Below are positions 19,461 through 29,754 of a DNA stretch of 64,000 nucleotides, one piece after another. The stretch's first letter is position 1, and every line of letters begins with the position of its first letter. The stretch lies in contig NC_133532.1 of the NCBI RefSeq assembly GCF_048544455.1, positions 15,254,948 through 15,318,947 of the forward strand. Reading direction: 5' to 3'. The notes beneath the pieces were generated by a model, which saw only the letters and a program-made list of their open reading frames with translations, did no database searches and was not told where the DNA came from. Source of the DNA: Silene latifolia (lineage: Eukaryota; Streptophyta; Magnoliopsida; Caryophyllales; Caryophyllaceae). Made by a program: the position numbers and the translations under genes.

Positions 19461-20012
19461 TGTCAGTCTTCTGAAAATCCGTAAAAAAAGAGGTTTTAAA
19501 GACGGTTTTAGAAATCGGTTTTAATGAGGTATTTTCGACATAAACCTTACATGAGTGATACAATAAAATAAAATACAATAAATAAAAGAGAGATTTACAC
19601 CCTCAGACTTACATGTTGACGAAACGAGAAGGACTAAGATATCGATTAGTGATGCTCGACGCGAATGCAAAGAGAGTGCCCTCGTAAGAGGAAAATGATT
19701 GAAACAAATTGATTAATTAGATTGATTATTGTGGAGTTGGTCAAATTGGTCGGTCATGCAACGGAGAGGCTGGTACCCGGAAAGATCCGAGCTTACGTGG
19801 TCGAAAGTTCAAGCACGTAGGCGCCAATAAGTAAGAACAAAGTCTAGAATGAAAAGGGAGAAGAGAAGGGCGGACACTCGCGTGAGAAATATGAGGAGCG
19901 AAGGCTCCTATTTATACTAATCACGTGAAGGAATTAGGGTTTCGGAGACTCTTTGGAAGTGAATCTCGGAAAGATATGAAAAAGATACGAGAAACATGCA
20001 GAAAAGGGCCTC

Positions 20013-20080
20013 GGGAAGAGCGCAGCAGCCCACTGCGTCTCTTGGAAGAGGCGCAAAGACTTTGCGTCTATTCCCAGGAG
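20013..20080. repeat. paired GCGCAGCA hairpin site 3
   Basis: GAGCGCAGCAGCC...ACTGCGTCTC followed by TTGGAAGAGGCGCAAAGAC...TTTGCGTC. Confidence 0.55.
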
Positions 20081-20483
20081 GTTTCCTCCCGTGAAGAAAG
20101 ATTTCGCGTTTGAGTTATGGTAGGACGGAAATAATTCGATCTTCCTTAATATTTTATATGAATATTACGGGATATTATTTGCCAAAAGATAAAATTTGTG
20201 AAATATGGAATAGAAATATCCGGAACATTCCGAGAACATTCCACTCGGGATTTAATGATTATCGAAAATGGAGACGGTTTTAGGCCCGGACTCGAATGTA
20301 CTCGAATTATCGCTAAAACGACGGTTTCGGGGACGTAGATGACAACTAAGAGGTCGACATTAATATTTGAGCAATCACTTGACGAAAATCTTATTTAATC
20401 GTCACAAATCGTTCCGCGTATCAAACATGCGGCCCAATCATCACCGGGTGGTTTGCGGGAGGTGCAGAAATGAGGTATCTACA

Positions 20484-20500
20484 GAGCCCCCACTTTGACT
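20484..20500 (-). other. Tat element polypurine tract
   Basis: Minus strand reads AAAGTGGGGGCTC immediately before the 3' LTR start TGTAGATACC. The same tract and about 45 flanking bases occur at 32,987 in the gag-only element. Confidence 0.75.
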
Positions 20501-21662
20501 GAGGCTTGGACAAGGCGAAAGTCAAAGTATAGCCATCAGGTCAATCGAAGATTACAACCTGACGACTATGGCGACGCGAGGCGGTTCAAGGGGTCTGGAC
20601 CAAGGACCTGTCGTCGGGAACATTTTAGAGTCTGTCGACTATCGGGGAGGGTCGTTTAAAGTCCATTAGATTACGTAAGGAGGCTCGCCAGCCATAAGAA
20701 GAGACCATACCTGAGACTTCTTCCTCGAGATGCTTCCGGAGGTGCATAGGAGTTAAGGTTAAGCGTGGGAGCTAAGGGTAAGACCTAGAAGATATATAAG
20801 GATTGGTGCTAGGGTGTGGGGCCCTAAAGGAAAGCATCGACGGGAGTGAGGCCAAAAGTAAGTTCAACTTAAGGGGTAACTAAGTTTGGGTACCTAAAGG
20901 TTTATGAACCTAAAAGGATTGGGATCCTATAGTTGAAAAGTCCTAATTTCGGGTTTACGAACCTAAGAAAGAAGGCTTTGGGTTTGGGAACTTCTGGAGA
21001 ACGACACCTTTGCCGAACTCCGCGGGGAAACAAGAAATATTGAAAGCAGCAGGACGTCGGTAGAAACTGCTGGGGAATCTGCTTGCGTCGGTCTCAAGCG
21101 AACTTTAGCGAAACTTGAGGTTGAATCTGCTTGCGTCGGTCTCAAGCGAACTCTTGCTGGGGAATATATTGACGACTAGGAACATCTTGATCGTCATGGG
21201 AGAAATCTTGAGTGAGCAATACTGCAAAATACTACTGCGCTGGATATAAGGATTTGAGCAATCGCAAAATATCACTGCTATTTGGGAAAATGAATAATAT
21301 GCAACAGTCCGCTGCTGGCTGATGAAATGCGGGCCGGAACGAAAGAAAAATCGTCGAAATGGACCAAAAGAATATAACAGCGTCGAGGAAGAGGCGCACC
21401 AAAGATGGGCCCACAAATAACGAATTCATAACGAAGTTTTGAAAATCCGTATGGAGGGAACACAAGGAAGAGGCGCAGCAAGAGCTGCGTCTCTTGGAAG
21501 AGGCGCAGCACCTGTTGCGTCTATTCCCCAAAGTGCTATTTCTGCGTAAAAACGCGAAAATCAGACGGGTTATGTTCATTATTTCGAAACACAATTCTTG
21601 CAATTTCCCTCTCAAATCTTCACCATTTCCGCCAAGGTTTGATTCAAAAGCTTGCATTAAAC
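20501..21662. other. Tat 3' non-coding region with short repeats
   Basis: No coding frame. 20,484-20,720 shares stretches with 32,987-33,150 (TTGGACAAGGCGAAAGTC, GCTCGCCAGCCATAAGAAGA). Two copies of GAATCTGCTTGCGTCGGTC plus TCAAGCGAACT lie at about 21,076 and 21,123. 21,464-21,530 is another paired GCGCAGCA site. Confidence 0.5.
21464..21530. repeat. paired GCGCAGCA hairpin site 4 (best preserved)
   Basis: GGAAGAGGCGCAGCAAGAGC, TGCGTCTCTT, then GGAAGAGGCGCAGCACCTGT and TGCGTCTATTCCC. It sits about 135 bp upstream of the PMD-like gene start, outside the LTR. Confidence 0.6.
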
Positions 21663-24600
21663 ATGACTAATCGAGGTATGTATCCCAATCTTGTATTAAT
21701 CATCTACATTTGTTGAATTTTGAGCCGCGAAATTTAGGGTTTTCGACCCTTTTGATCGAAAATTTGGGGCTTTTCCCCCAAATGGATTTGCCATGTCAAA
21801 TTGATGTTAGAAACGGATAGTAGGCAATGTTAGGAACATAACCATGTATTTGTTTCGAATTTTTGTCGAGTTTTGAGCTTTGAGTGAGATTTGAGACGGT
21901 TTTACAGCTAAACCGTAAATTGCTTCGAAAACAGCCTTAGGAATGCCCATTTGCGATGAAATTTGATATTTGGGATCCTGGGATGATGGGTAAACTTTCT
22001 ACCATCTCGGAATTTTGGTTTGTAACAACTTTTTTGGGACACCTTTCTAGGGCATAATCGCTGTTATAGCGAAATGCTGCCGAATTTTCGACTTGAACCC
22101 GGAACTAGGCTTCGACTTGGACTTAACTTGACCCAATTTATCACATGAGTGATTGGGTTGGTGGGAATATGGCCAAAGATGGCAAGGAAAGGGTGTTTTC
22201 AGGGCTTTGAAGGCTCGAAAACTCCTTAACCAAGGCTTGTCGTCATGTGACGCGGCCTAAATTTGCTTTAACGTTGCAGGTGATGAGGCCTCTACTTCTG
22301 GGAGGACTCCCATGGAGATAGACACCACTACTGTTGAGGAGGCTTTAGAGCAGGCCTTCACCGCTGCGGTGATGGCTGCTGAGTTTCATGAGGAGGAGGC
22401 CGTCGAGGAGGAGGAGATCCCGAGACGAGCCAACGTCGGGCGAGGAGGTCGTCGGTGAGGGGAGCTCCTGCGTGGGCCGAGACCTGGGAGAGTAGGCACC
22501 TCGTGTGGGCTGCAGAGGGTCACCTGTCCTACAGGACGGTGAAGAGCTTGGTAAATATGAATTCACTACTCACTACCTATCCTCTTTCGTTCTTTTTGTC
22601 CAAATTTCTTTCAAATTTCATTCAAAACTAAAGATAGCTTTGTTTCAAATCATAATAGGAGGCCGGGAACATCAGGTCGTTCTCGGGTTATACGACGGCG
22701 ATGGAGCACTACGAGCAGCTGTCGGCGGAGGAGAGGGCCATGATCGAGCGTGGAGCGTTTGGTCCTCTGGTTCAGGTCTGGAGGGATATCGTGAAGAGGA
22801 AGTTGCGGGCTAACCTTAGCCTGGTCCGCGCTTTCTTGGACCGATTCTGGGATACGACTTCCACATTTCACCTGCCTTTCGGTGAGGTGGGAGTCACTTT
22901 GGAGGATTACGGCATGATTTCTGGTCTGCCGTGTGGGACCGAGGAGATGGTGTGGCGAGAGGCGCCATGAGGGCGGACTCGGCCGAGGCGAGGAGATTGA
23001 TCGCCTGGAACTTGTCGCCGAAGGTCTGTTGCGATCTTAGGGTTTGGTACCCAAAGACTTACGTTCGAGACTACTTTGCGGAGAAGACCCCGGCGCTGGT
23101 GACGATCGATGGGAGGGAGACGGCTCCTCCTCCCTGTCTGACACCGAGCAGAGGGCTCGTCGTGGCTTTGGTGGTTTGTCTTCGATTTACCTCGGAGACA
23201 AGGGCGAGAGGTTGTCGACGAAGCTTCTTCCCTTTATTTCGACTGAGTTCCCTAGGGCGCTGGGGACCGGGTCATCTGGCTTGGTTTTGCGGTCCTCATC
23301 CGCTTTATGAGGGCCATGGTTCGTCCGGAGCTGATGGAGAAGGGGACTTCTCCAGGTGCTGTCGGACCTGGACTACTGTTGGAGGTATGAACCTTCCTTT
23401 TTTAGACTAAAGCAAATTCCTTTCTTTATTGAATCACGAAAGATTGTCATTGATTATTCTGCTTTACAGGCGTGGGTGTACTCCTATTTCCCGAGTCTCG
23501 CGCCCAAGAGGACGGAGCCACTGGAGAGGGCCTATCCTGTGGTGAGGGATTGGGTGATGTGCCGGACGAAGAGCAAGCGTTCTTCTCACAACGTCTACCG
23601 GCGGGACGTGAACGCCCTTCAGCTGAGCAGCGTGAGTATCCCATTCGTATTCATTTATACTTCTCATCCTTTGCCTTTACTTGACCATAGGAATGATCTT
23701 TGCCTTATCTTGTCGCAGTGGGTGCCCAGACCTTGGGTGGAGTACGCTGGAGCGCCTCCTTTTGTCGCTGAGGTCCTTCGACCTAGGAGCCCGAGCCTCC
23801 GCCGTTGAGGACGTCGATGGGTCCTGTGTGGTACCTGGGCGAGCGTTTGGCTCGTCAGTGCTCTCGGGATGCGTTGACGGTTCCCGTCGATCCTCCCAAG
23901 ACGATGTTTAGGGAGCCTTCTGATACTGAGAGGGAGGCGGGCTTGGCTGGTGCCAGTGGCGACGACCTTCTTCTCCCTGGCGAGGATTACTCGGCGTTCC
24001 TTTATGGGAGGTTGGCGTACTGGCCGGTAGTGGTAAGTATCTTTTACTTTTCCTTGATTTGGTTTCGGGAATCACGACGAAAGATCATCGGTTAATGAGA
24101 GCTATTTGTCTTTGCAGGAGGTCGAGGCGGCGGGCATCGAGCCCCCAGTGTACCCTGAGACCCTTGAGTACACCGACGCGACCGGGAGGACGACGATCTC
24201 CGAGCTGCGTGACTATGACGTAGCTGTGACGGATGCTGGCCTAGACGACTGGCAGCATCTGATTCGGAGGGTGAGCCTCCAGCTTATATAACTTTCGCGT
24301 AAGAACACATTTGATTGAACTTGTTTAATTTGCTGAGAATTTCTTTTGAAAATGCAGGTTGCACCGTCCCGGTTCGTGGCACTATGGAGGGTGGCCAACC
24401 GGCTGCGAGCTACTGCCATCGAGGCAGTCGTCGGTGGTCGAGGTCGTCAGGTATGAACCTTATTTGATTTCTTTTGATTTTTGATTTCCAATTTTGCTTG
24501 AACTGATTGACATGAGCCAATTTATTGCTGTTTACAGGGTGACCGCGAGCTGGAGCGAGAGTTGACCCAGTCTCGGGAGGAGACAACTCGCTTGTTGAGG

Positions 24601-24675
24601 GAGCTCGAGGTTCGGGACGCCGAGATCGCCGTTCTGGTGGCGAGAGTTGCCGAGTTGGAGGGCGCCCAGCAGTAG
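21663..24675 (+). pseudogene. PMD-like (plant mobile domain) gene with eight exons, antisense to the Tat element
   Basis: Exons by GT-AG borders: 21,663-21,675; 22,280-22,550; 22,659-23,384; 23,470-23,631; 23,719-24,032; 24,118-24,270; 24,358-24,450; 24,538-24,675 (stop TAG). The exon start ATG (MTNR) joins in phase to the second exon. Exon 2 ends with RHLVWAAEGHLSYRTVKSL. Exon 3 has SLVRAFLDRFWDTTSTFHLP followed by FGEVGVTLEDYGMISGLPCG. These match the PMD (aminotransferase-like) family, which occurs in MAIN-like host proteins and in transposons. The last exon encodes a leucine/glutamate heptad region (coiled coil). Frameshifts in exon 2 (near 22,420) and twice in exon 3 (near 22,950 and 23,120) break it. 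Exons are far more GC-rich than the surrounding element. The role of such captured genes is unknown. Confidence 0.8.
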
Positions 24676-25359
24676 TTTTGTGTAGTTTTGTAGACTTGTA
24701 CATTTGGACATCTGATTTTGAACATTTTTTGGACTTTGTTTGGGGCGCAAGCCCCCAGTGTGCTCGTACATTTGCTCTGTTTGGTGTATATACGACGGCC
24801 TGAGTGCCTTTGCTGCTGGGTTGTGTTGCTTGTATCTGCAGGTTAGTTCTTGAACAGGTTTGGTAGATAACGGTTTACGCCGTCATGCTGCCGAAATTTA
24901 CATGGAAACCACGCAAAACATACATTTTTATACATATGGTCTTAATTAGCGCAAAATGAGACTCAAAAGAACACAAAACATGCAAAAATGCAAAAATTTT
25001 GCCGGAAACGACCGGACGGTAGGGAGGGTTACCCCCTAAAAAAAAAGAAAAAGAGAAATCTAGAAATGAAATGTTGAAATTCGTTAAAAATGAAAACAAA
25101 AGAAAATTATTTCCCAAAAAGAACATGAAATTTATTTCCTAAAAATGAAAAATGAAATTTATTTCCTAAAAAGGAAAGGAATTAAGTGTGATGAAATGGC
25201 GAAGGTGTCGACGTCGCCTCGAAATGCGTGCCCGCGAAATTAGGAAACTTGAAACATGGTAATCTCCTCGTATTTACCAAAATAAAACCCCGCAGGAATA
25301 GGAAATCATGCGTTATAGAATTAGGAAAGATCCAACGCGGAAATCACAGAAGTGAGACT

Positions 25360-25423
25360 GGGGAAGAGGCGCAGCATGAGCTGCGTCCCTTGAAGAAGAG
25401 CGCGGCCAGTCCGCGCCTGTTCC
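25360..25423. repeat. paired GCGCAGCA hairpin site 5
   Basis: GGGAAGAGGCGCAGCATGAG, CTGCGTCCCTT, then GAAGAGCGCGGCCAGTCCGC and GCCTGTTCC. It lies upstream of the DUF7745-like gene, as site 4 lies upstream of the PMD-like gene. Confidence 0.55.
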
Positions 25424-25464
25424 AATTTGGTCCGTTCTGGCGGATTTTTGGAAACAGCAATTAG

Positions 25465-25473
25465 TATAAATAG
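25465..25473 (+). promoter_or_regulatory. possible TATA box of the DUF7745-like gene
   Basis: TATAAATAG about 100 bp before the ATG at 25,572, in otherwise unremarkable sequence. Weak evidence, position only. Confidence 0.35.
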
Positions 25474-25571
25474 AAGCGTCGACGGAGTTTTAATTCACAT
25501 AAATCTTCCGTCTTTTCTTCGTCTATTCACATAAAACTCCCAAAATAAATCTTCAACAGAAAATTATCATC

Positions 25572-27133
25572 ATGAATACTTTGGAGATCCGCTTGAAGGA
25601 ATGGACCAATGAATTTTCAAATATGGAGAAGCATGACATGGGTGCTTATAACCTTGGGTCTTTATTGAGTTTGAAACTCATTTAGATTGTAAAACCATTC
25701 TTGGATGCTTGCCTTGACTATTGGGACCCGAATTATCATGTTTTCGCGTTCCCAGGAGGTGACATTTGCCCATTTCCTGAAGAAATAGCTGCTATTGGTG
25801 GGTGGGATCCCGAACATTTACCTGCCATTCCTTCCACTTCACAAGGGTATAAGAGCAAATTCAGAGACTTGCTCGGCCTGACCAGACTTGAGGTGGATCG
25901 TCTAGTTACCCCGAAAGGTGTGAGAATGTTGGATTTTATAGACCGATTCATCAACAGGGCCGACCCTACTGTCTCTCATGTTGCTAGGAGGAGGGCATTT
26001 GGCTTTTGTTTGTTGCACGTGTATGTCTTCCAAGGGCACGTTGATGAAGACTTGAGAGGTGATCCCCGTCTTTTGGGCCTTATTGAGCAAATGGAGTCGC
26101 AGAGCCCGACTTGCTTATGCTTAGGAGAGATTATTTTGGGCTTGGATAATAGGAAATCCAACCGCGATCTGCCGTTTTTGGGGAGTCCCGTCATTCTGCA
26201 GGTAAAGACACACTTTTTTTTTTCTTTTTTTTTTCGTTCGCTTTTTTTTTGTTTTTTTTTTGTTTTTGTTTTTTTGTTTTTTTGTTTTTGTTTTTTTGTT
26301 TTTTTGTTTTTTTTGTTTTTTTGTTTTTTTTGGTGTCTAATACCTGCTTTTGGTAGGTTTGGCTTATGGAACGGCTCCGATTGATCGAGCCCCCAGTTCA
26401 TGCACTTTCATATCATTCCCGTTCGATTGCGATGAGGACGCGGTTGTACATGGTGGACTTCACCCGGGTCTGCGATTATTGGAAGAACAAGCTGAAAAGT
26501 GATGATGGTCCGTTGATCAGGTGGGTTGTACCGTGGTGGCACCTCAAGTCTGTCACTGGAGTGTCTTCTTTGGATCCTACTAGGTCCGTGCGCATTCCCG
26601 GATTGGAGTTTATGGTATGCATCTTTCCGGAAAGACTGATGAGGCAAGTTGGGCTGAAGCAGACGATCCTGAGGCTTGACACCGTCCCGCAGACTGCTAT
26701 GGCGCTTACTACCGAGAGCCGAAGGGAGTGGGCTATTAAATGGGCCCAAAGAAACATGTGGTTCTTGAACTTCTTCGCCAATGCTTTATGGGTGTCGGAT
26801 TCCTATCTGAGGTGGAGAAAGGCTACAACTCCGGAAGAGCGCGAGAAGTTGAGGAAATGCGAGCCTGTTGACTACAAGGTGCGCGAGGGAGAGAAAGAGA
26901 AGGAGAAGCATCTGACAGAGGGAGAAGAAGAAGCCGGGTTTCAAGTCATTCATCCTTCGAAGAAATCAAAGACTACTCCTGTTGCAGAAATGGTGGTTGG
27001 CAAGAATGGAAGAGTTAGGCCTCGAGAAAGACCGTAGGTGATTAGGTCTGAAGTGGTGCAAGAGCGCCCAGCTCGAGGTCGTGACAAGAAATATGACAAG
27101 AATGACAAGGGCAAAGGGAAGATGGAGGAATAG
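25572..27133 (+). pseudogene. DUF7745-like gene with one intron, antisense to the Tat element
   Basis: ATG at 25,572 opens MNTLEIRLKEWTNEF; then the frame has YNLGSLLSLKLI, PFLDACLDYWDPNYHVFAFP and a GDICPFPEEIAAIGGW stretch. This is the opening pattern of DUF7745 proteins, a plant-specific, transposon-associated family (W-D-P ... F ... P-x-x-E-E). Exon 1 ends at 26,201 (CTGCAG|GTAAAG). A 155-bp intron extremely rich in T runs to TTTTGGTAG at 26,356. Exon 2 keeps phase 0 and continues to a basic C-terminus (KKSKTTPVAEMVVGKNG). Two in-frame TAG codons interrupt it, at 25,683-25,685 and 27,035-27,037; after the second the frame continues to TAG at 27,131-27,133. Everything else is open. Function unknown. 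Confidence 0.75.
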
Positions 27134-27682
27134 CCCGAGTCTTTATTTATTATTTGATTATTACTATTATTGTCGTTGTAATAAAAAGGAGGGATTTTTA
27201 GAATCCTAGCCTATTCTATTTTTATTATGTAACGTACTATTATTATTTTGGAAACGAATGAAATAAAAGGTTAAATGGTTATGAAACCGTTAAGATTTTC
27301 TACTTATTATTCTTTTCGAATTTCAAATGCAATGCAAATGTCCTTCTATTTACATTTTAGATATAATGGGTTGAATCCTGTGAAGGATTGCCTACGTATT
27401 CACAAAAAAAAAAGCGAAATCAAACCCTTGCGCGTAGTTCGAGTAAATGTAAAAGAATAATTGTTCGAAGCAAGAGCTTGTAATGAACATAGAAAATAAG
27501 CATGAGCTTTTGCTTGTTCTCAAGGTGCGAATTTAGTTTATTTGATGATATGAGGATGACAATCTTGTCAAAAATGCAAGAGCACAGTGACACTTAGCTT
27601 ATTTCAGCTTGGCCAGGAGCCGTTTATTTAGTGCCACAAGAGTGACACATGGGTTTACGCGAGGCGCGTGTTTGGTCCTATT
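27134..27682. other. intergenic part of the Tat element
   Basis: 3'-UTR-like AT-rich sequence of the antisense gene, facing the end of integrase tail to tail. 27,385-27,443 holds a conserved block (GGATTGCCTACGTATTC ... GCGTAGTTCGAG) that recurs twice in the gag-only element. Confidence 0.45.
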
Positions 27683-29754
27683 CTAGGCATAGTACCGTTT
27701 CAATTGGTCAAGGTTTGTGGGGTTTGAAAACTCGTTCCCATCTAGGTCTGTGATTCTAACCGCACCCCCTGGGAGTATGGATTTGACTAGAAATGGTCCG
27801 GCCCAATTAGGTTTGAATTTTCCCCTTGGGTCGACAGGTAAAAGAGCTCTAACCGATTTGAGTACTAAGTCTCCCTCTTTGATGTTTCTTGGCCTAACCC
27901 TTTTGTTGAAAGCTCGTTTGATACGTGCTTGATATGTTTGGACATTATGTAAGGCGCGCAGCCTGCGTTCATCCAGGAGGATGAGTTCTTCATATCTGTC
28001 TCTCTTCCAATCGGCCTCCGGGATTTGACTTTCTAGTAGGATACGCAGGGATGGTATTTCTAGCTCGACTGGTTGTACGGCCTCCATGCCGTAGGTCAAA
28101 TAGAAAGGAGTAGCCCCAGTGGGCGTCCTGACAGATGTACGATACCCCCATAAAGCAAAGGGTATTTTGCTTGGCCAATCTCTGTAGTTGTCAATCATTT
28201 TCTTGAGAATTGTGACAACATTCTTGTTCGCCGCCTCTACCGCACCGTTAGTCTGTGGTCTATAGGGCGAAGAGTGGTGATGCTTAATCTTGTATTTGGC
28301 TAGCAATTGCTCGGTTTCAGCTTGGAAGTGTGACCCATTATCGCTAATGATCTCATGTGGGCAACCATATCGACAGATGATGTTGTTTTGTATGAATTTT
28401 GCCATATTTTTAGCCGTAAGACCAGTGTAGGAAGCCGCTTCTACCCATTTGGTGAAGTAGTCAATTGCCACTAGGATGAAACAGTGACCTCCTGTTCCGG
28501 CTGGGGTTATCTTTCCGATTATGTCAATTCCCCACGCAGAAAATGGCCAAGGAGATGTCATCGTGTAGAGCAACGAAGGAGGGACATGTTGTACATTCCC
28601 GAAGATTTGACAATTGTGGCAATGTCTCACGTATTTGATGCAATCAGATTCCATTGTGGTCCAATAATATCCCAAACGCGTGATTTTATTTGCCATCATA
28701 GGCCCACTCATGTGAGGACCGCATTCTCCGTCGTGGACTTCTTCCATCACCTTTCGGGCCTGTGAATGATCAAGGCAACGTAGGACTACACCAAGAGGTG
28801 TTCTTTTGTATAATTCTCCTTGCATCAGAATGTATTGGGAGGCTAATAGGCGTATAGCACGTTGTCCCCTCTTGTCCATATCCGGTGGATAGGTACCATT
28901 AAGCTTAAAATTCAGGATCGCTTGGAACCAGGGTTCCTGCGTGATTTCTTCTTCATCGGTGATTTGGTGGACATAAGCCGGCTCTGACCGTCGTTCGATG
29001 CACAAAGGCATGTCCATCATGTGATCTGGCATATTTATCAAAGATGCAAGTTTCGCAAGAGCGTCTGCAAATTGATTTTCCTCCCGAGGTAGGTGTAGGT
29101 ATGTTACGTGATCAAAGAATTGGGCGACTTGGTCTATCCTAGCCTGATAGGGTGCGAGGCTTTCACTTCGGATTTTCCAAGATCCTGTAACTTGGTTGAT
29201 GATCAGTGACGAATCCCCATGTACTCGGAGGTTTTTGATGCCTAAGCTTACTGCCGCTTGTAGTCCAATGAGACAAGCTTCATACTCTGCAGCGTTGTTT
29301 GTCACCTCGAAGTCGAGTTTGACAACAATCGGTGTATGCTCACCTTCAGGAGAAATGAGCAACACTCCTATTCCGAATCCTCTTAAGTTGGATGCTCCAT
29401 CAAAGTATAGATCCCAGGAGTCTACATCCGTTTGAAGTATATCCTCGTCGGGAAATGACCAAGTATCTATGGTTTGTGCGTCGTTGATAGGATTTTCTGC
29501 GAAGAATTCGGCGACAGCGCGACCTTTTATGACTTTCAGTGGTATATATTTAAGGTCGAATTCTGAGAGCATCAGGGTCCATCTTGCCAGACGTCCGTTG
29601 AGGACGGGTTTCTCGAAGAGGTATTTAACTGGATCCATTTTGGAGTATATCTTGACGGAGTAGCTAAGCATGTAGTGACGTAGCTTCTTCGTTGCCCACA
29701 CAAGAGCGAGGCATGTCTTTTCGAGTTGTGAGTATTTGCACTCATATTCCAAGA
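27683..29754 (-). pseudogene. Tat element RNase H (C-terminal part), second RNase H and integrase
   Basis: The minus-strand frame of 743 codons begins with about 53 residues from the inserted LTR; true pol sequence starts at 29,754. It resumes the first RNase H (YSQLEKTCLALVWATKKLRH, then PVLNGRLARW). A second, archaeal-type RNase H follows with D172 (YFDGASN), E210 (NNAAEYEACL), D234 (HGDSS) and D284 (FADALAKLAS). Integrase has the HHCC region ending HCHNCQ and the D464 (WGIDIIG), D525 (ISDNG), E560 (TNGAVEAANK) triad. The end is GAVRITDLDGNEFSNP, with stop at 27,683. The two-RNase-H order is the mark of Tat elements. The upstream RT is at 41,723-43,453. Confidence 0.92.

Larger units (their letters stand above)
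18003..20483 (-). repeat. Tat element 3' LTR
   Basis: 2,481 bp. It contains an (AAAGAAAT)n tract near 18,595-18,640 that is shorter in the other LTR, and three paired GCGCAGCA hairpin sites (18,757-18,822; 19,391-19,460; 20,013-20,080). It matches 50,140-52,588 with differences concentrated in those hairpin sites. Confidence 0.92.
24676..25571. other. spacer between the two antisense genes
   Basis: 3'-UTR-like sequence follows the PMD gene; there is an AAGCCCCCAGT motif near 24,750. 25,100-25,180 repeats GAAATTTATTTCC three times. 25,360-25,423 is a paired GCGCAGCA site. From about 25,440 a TATAAATAG (25,465-25,473) lies 100 bp upstream of the next gene and could be its TATA box. Confidence 0.45.

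Noticed and set aside
18757..21530. Hairpin doublets considered as a CRISPR array
   Set aside because: Irregular spacing over kilobases, no constant repeat with unique spacers, and the genome is a plant's.
26200..26345. Phe-rich end of an open frame and its Lys-rich antisense frame
   Set aside because: This is the T-rich intron of the DUF7745-like gene; clean GT and AG borders and matching phase show it is removed.
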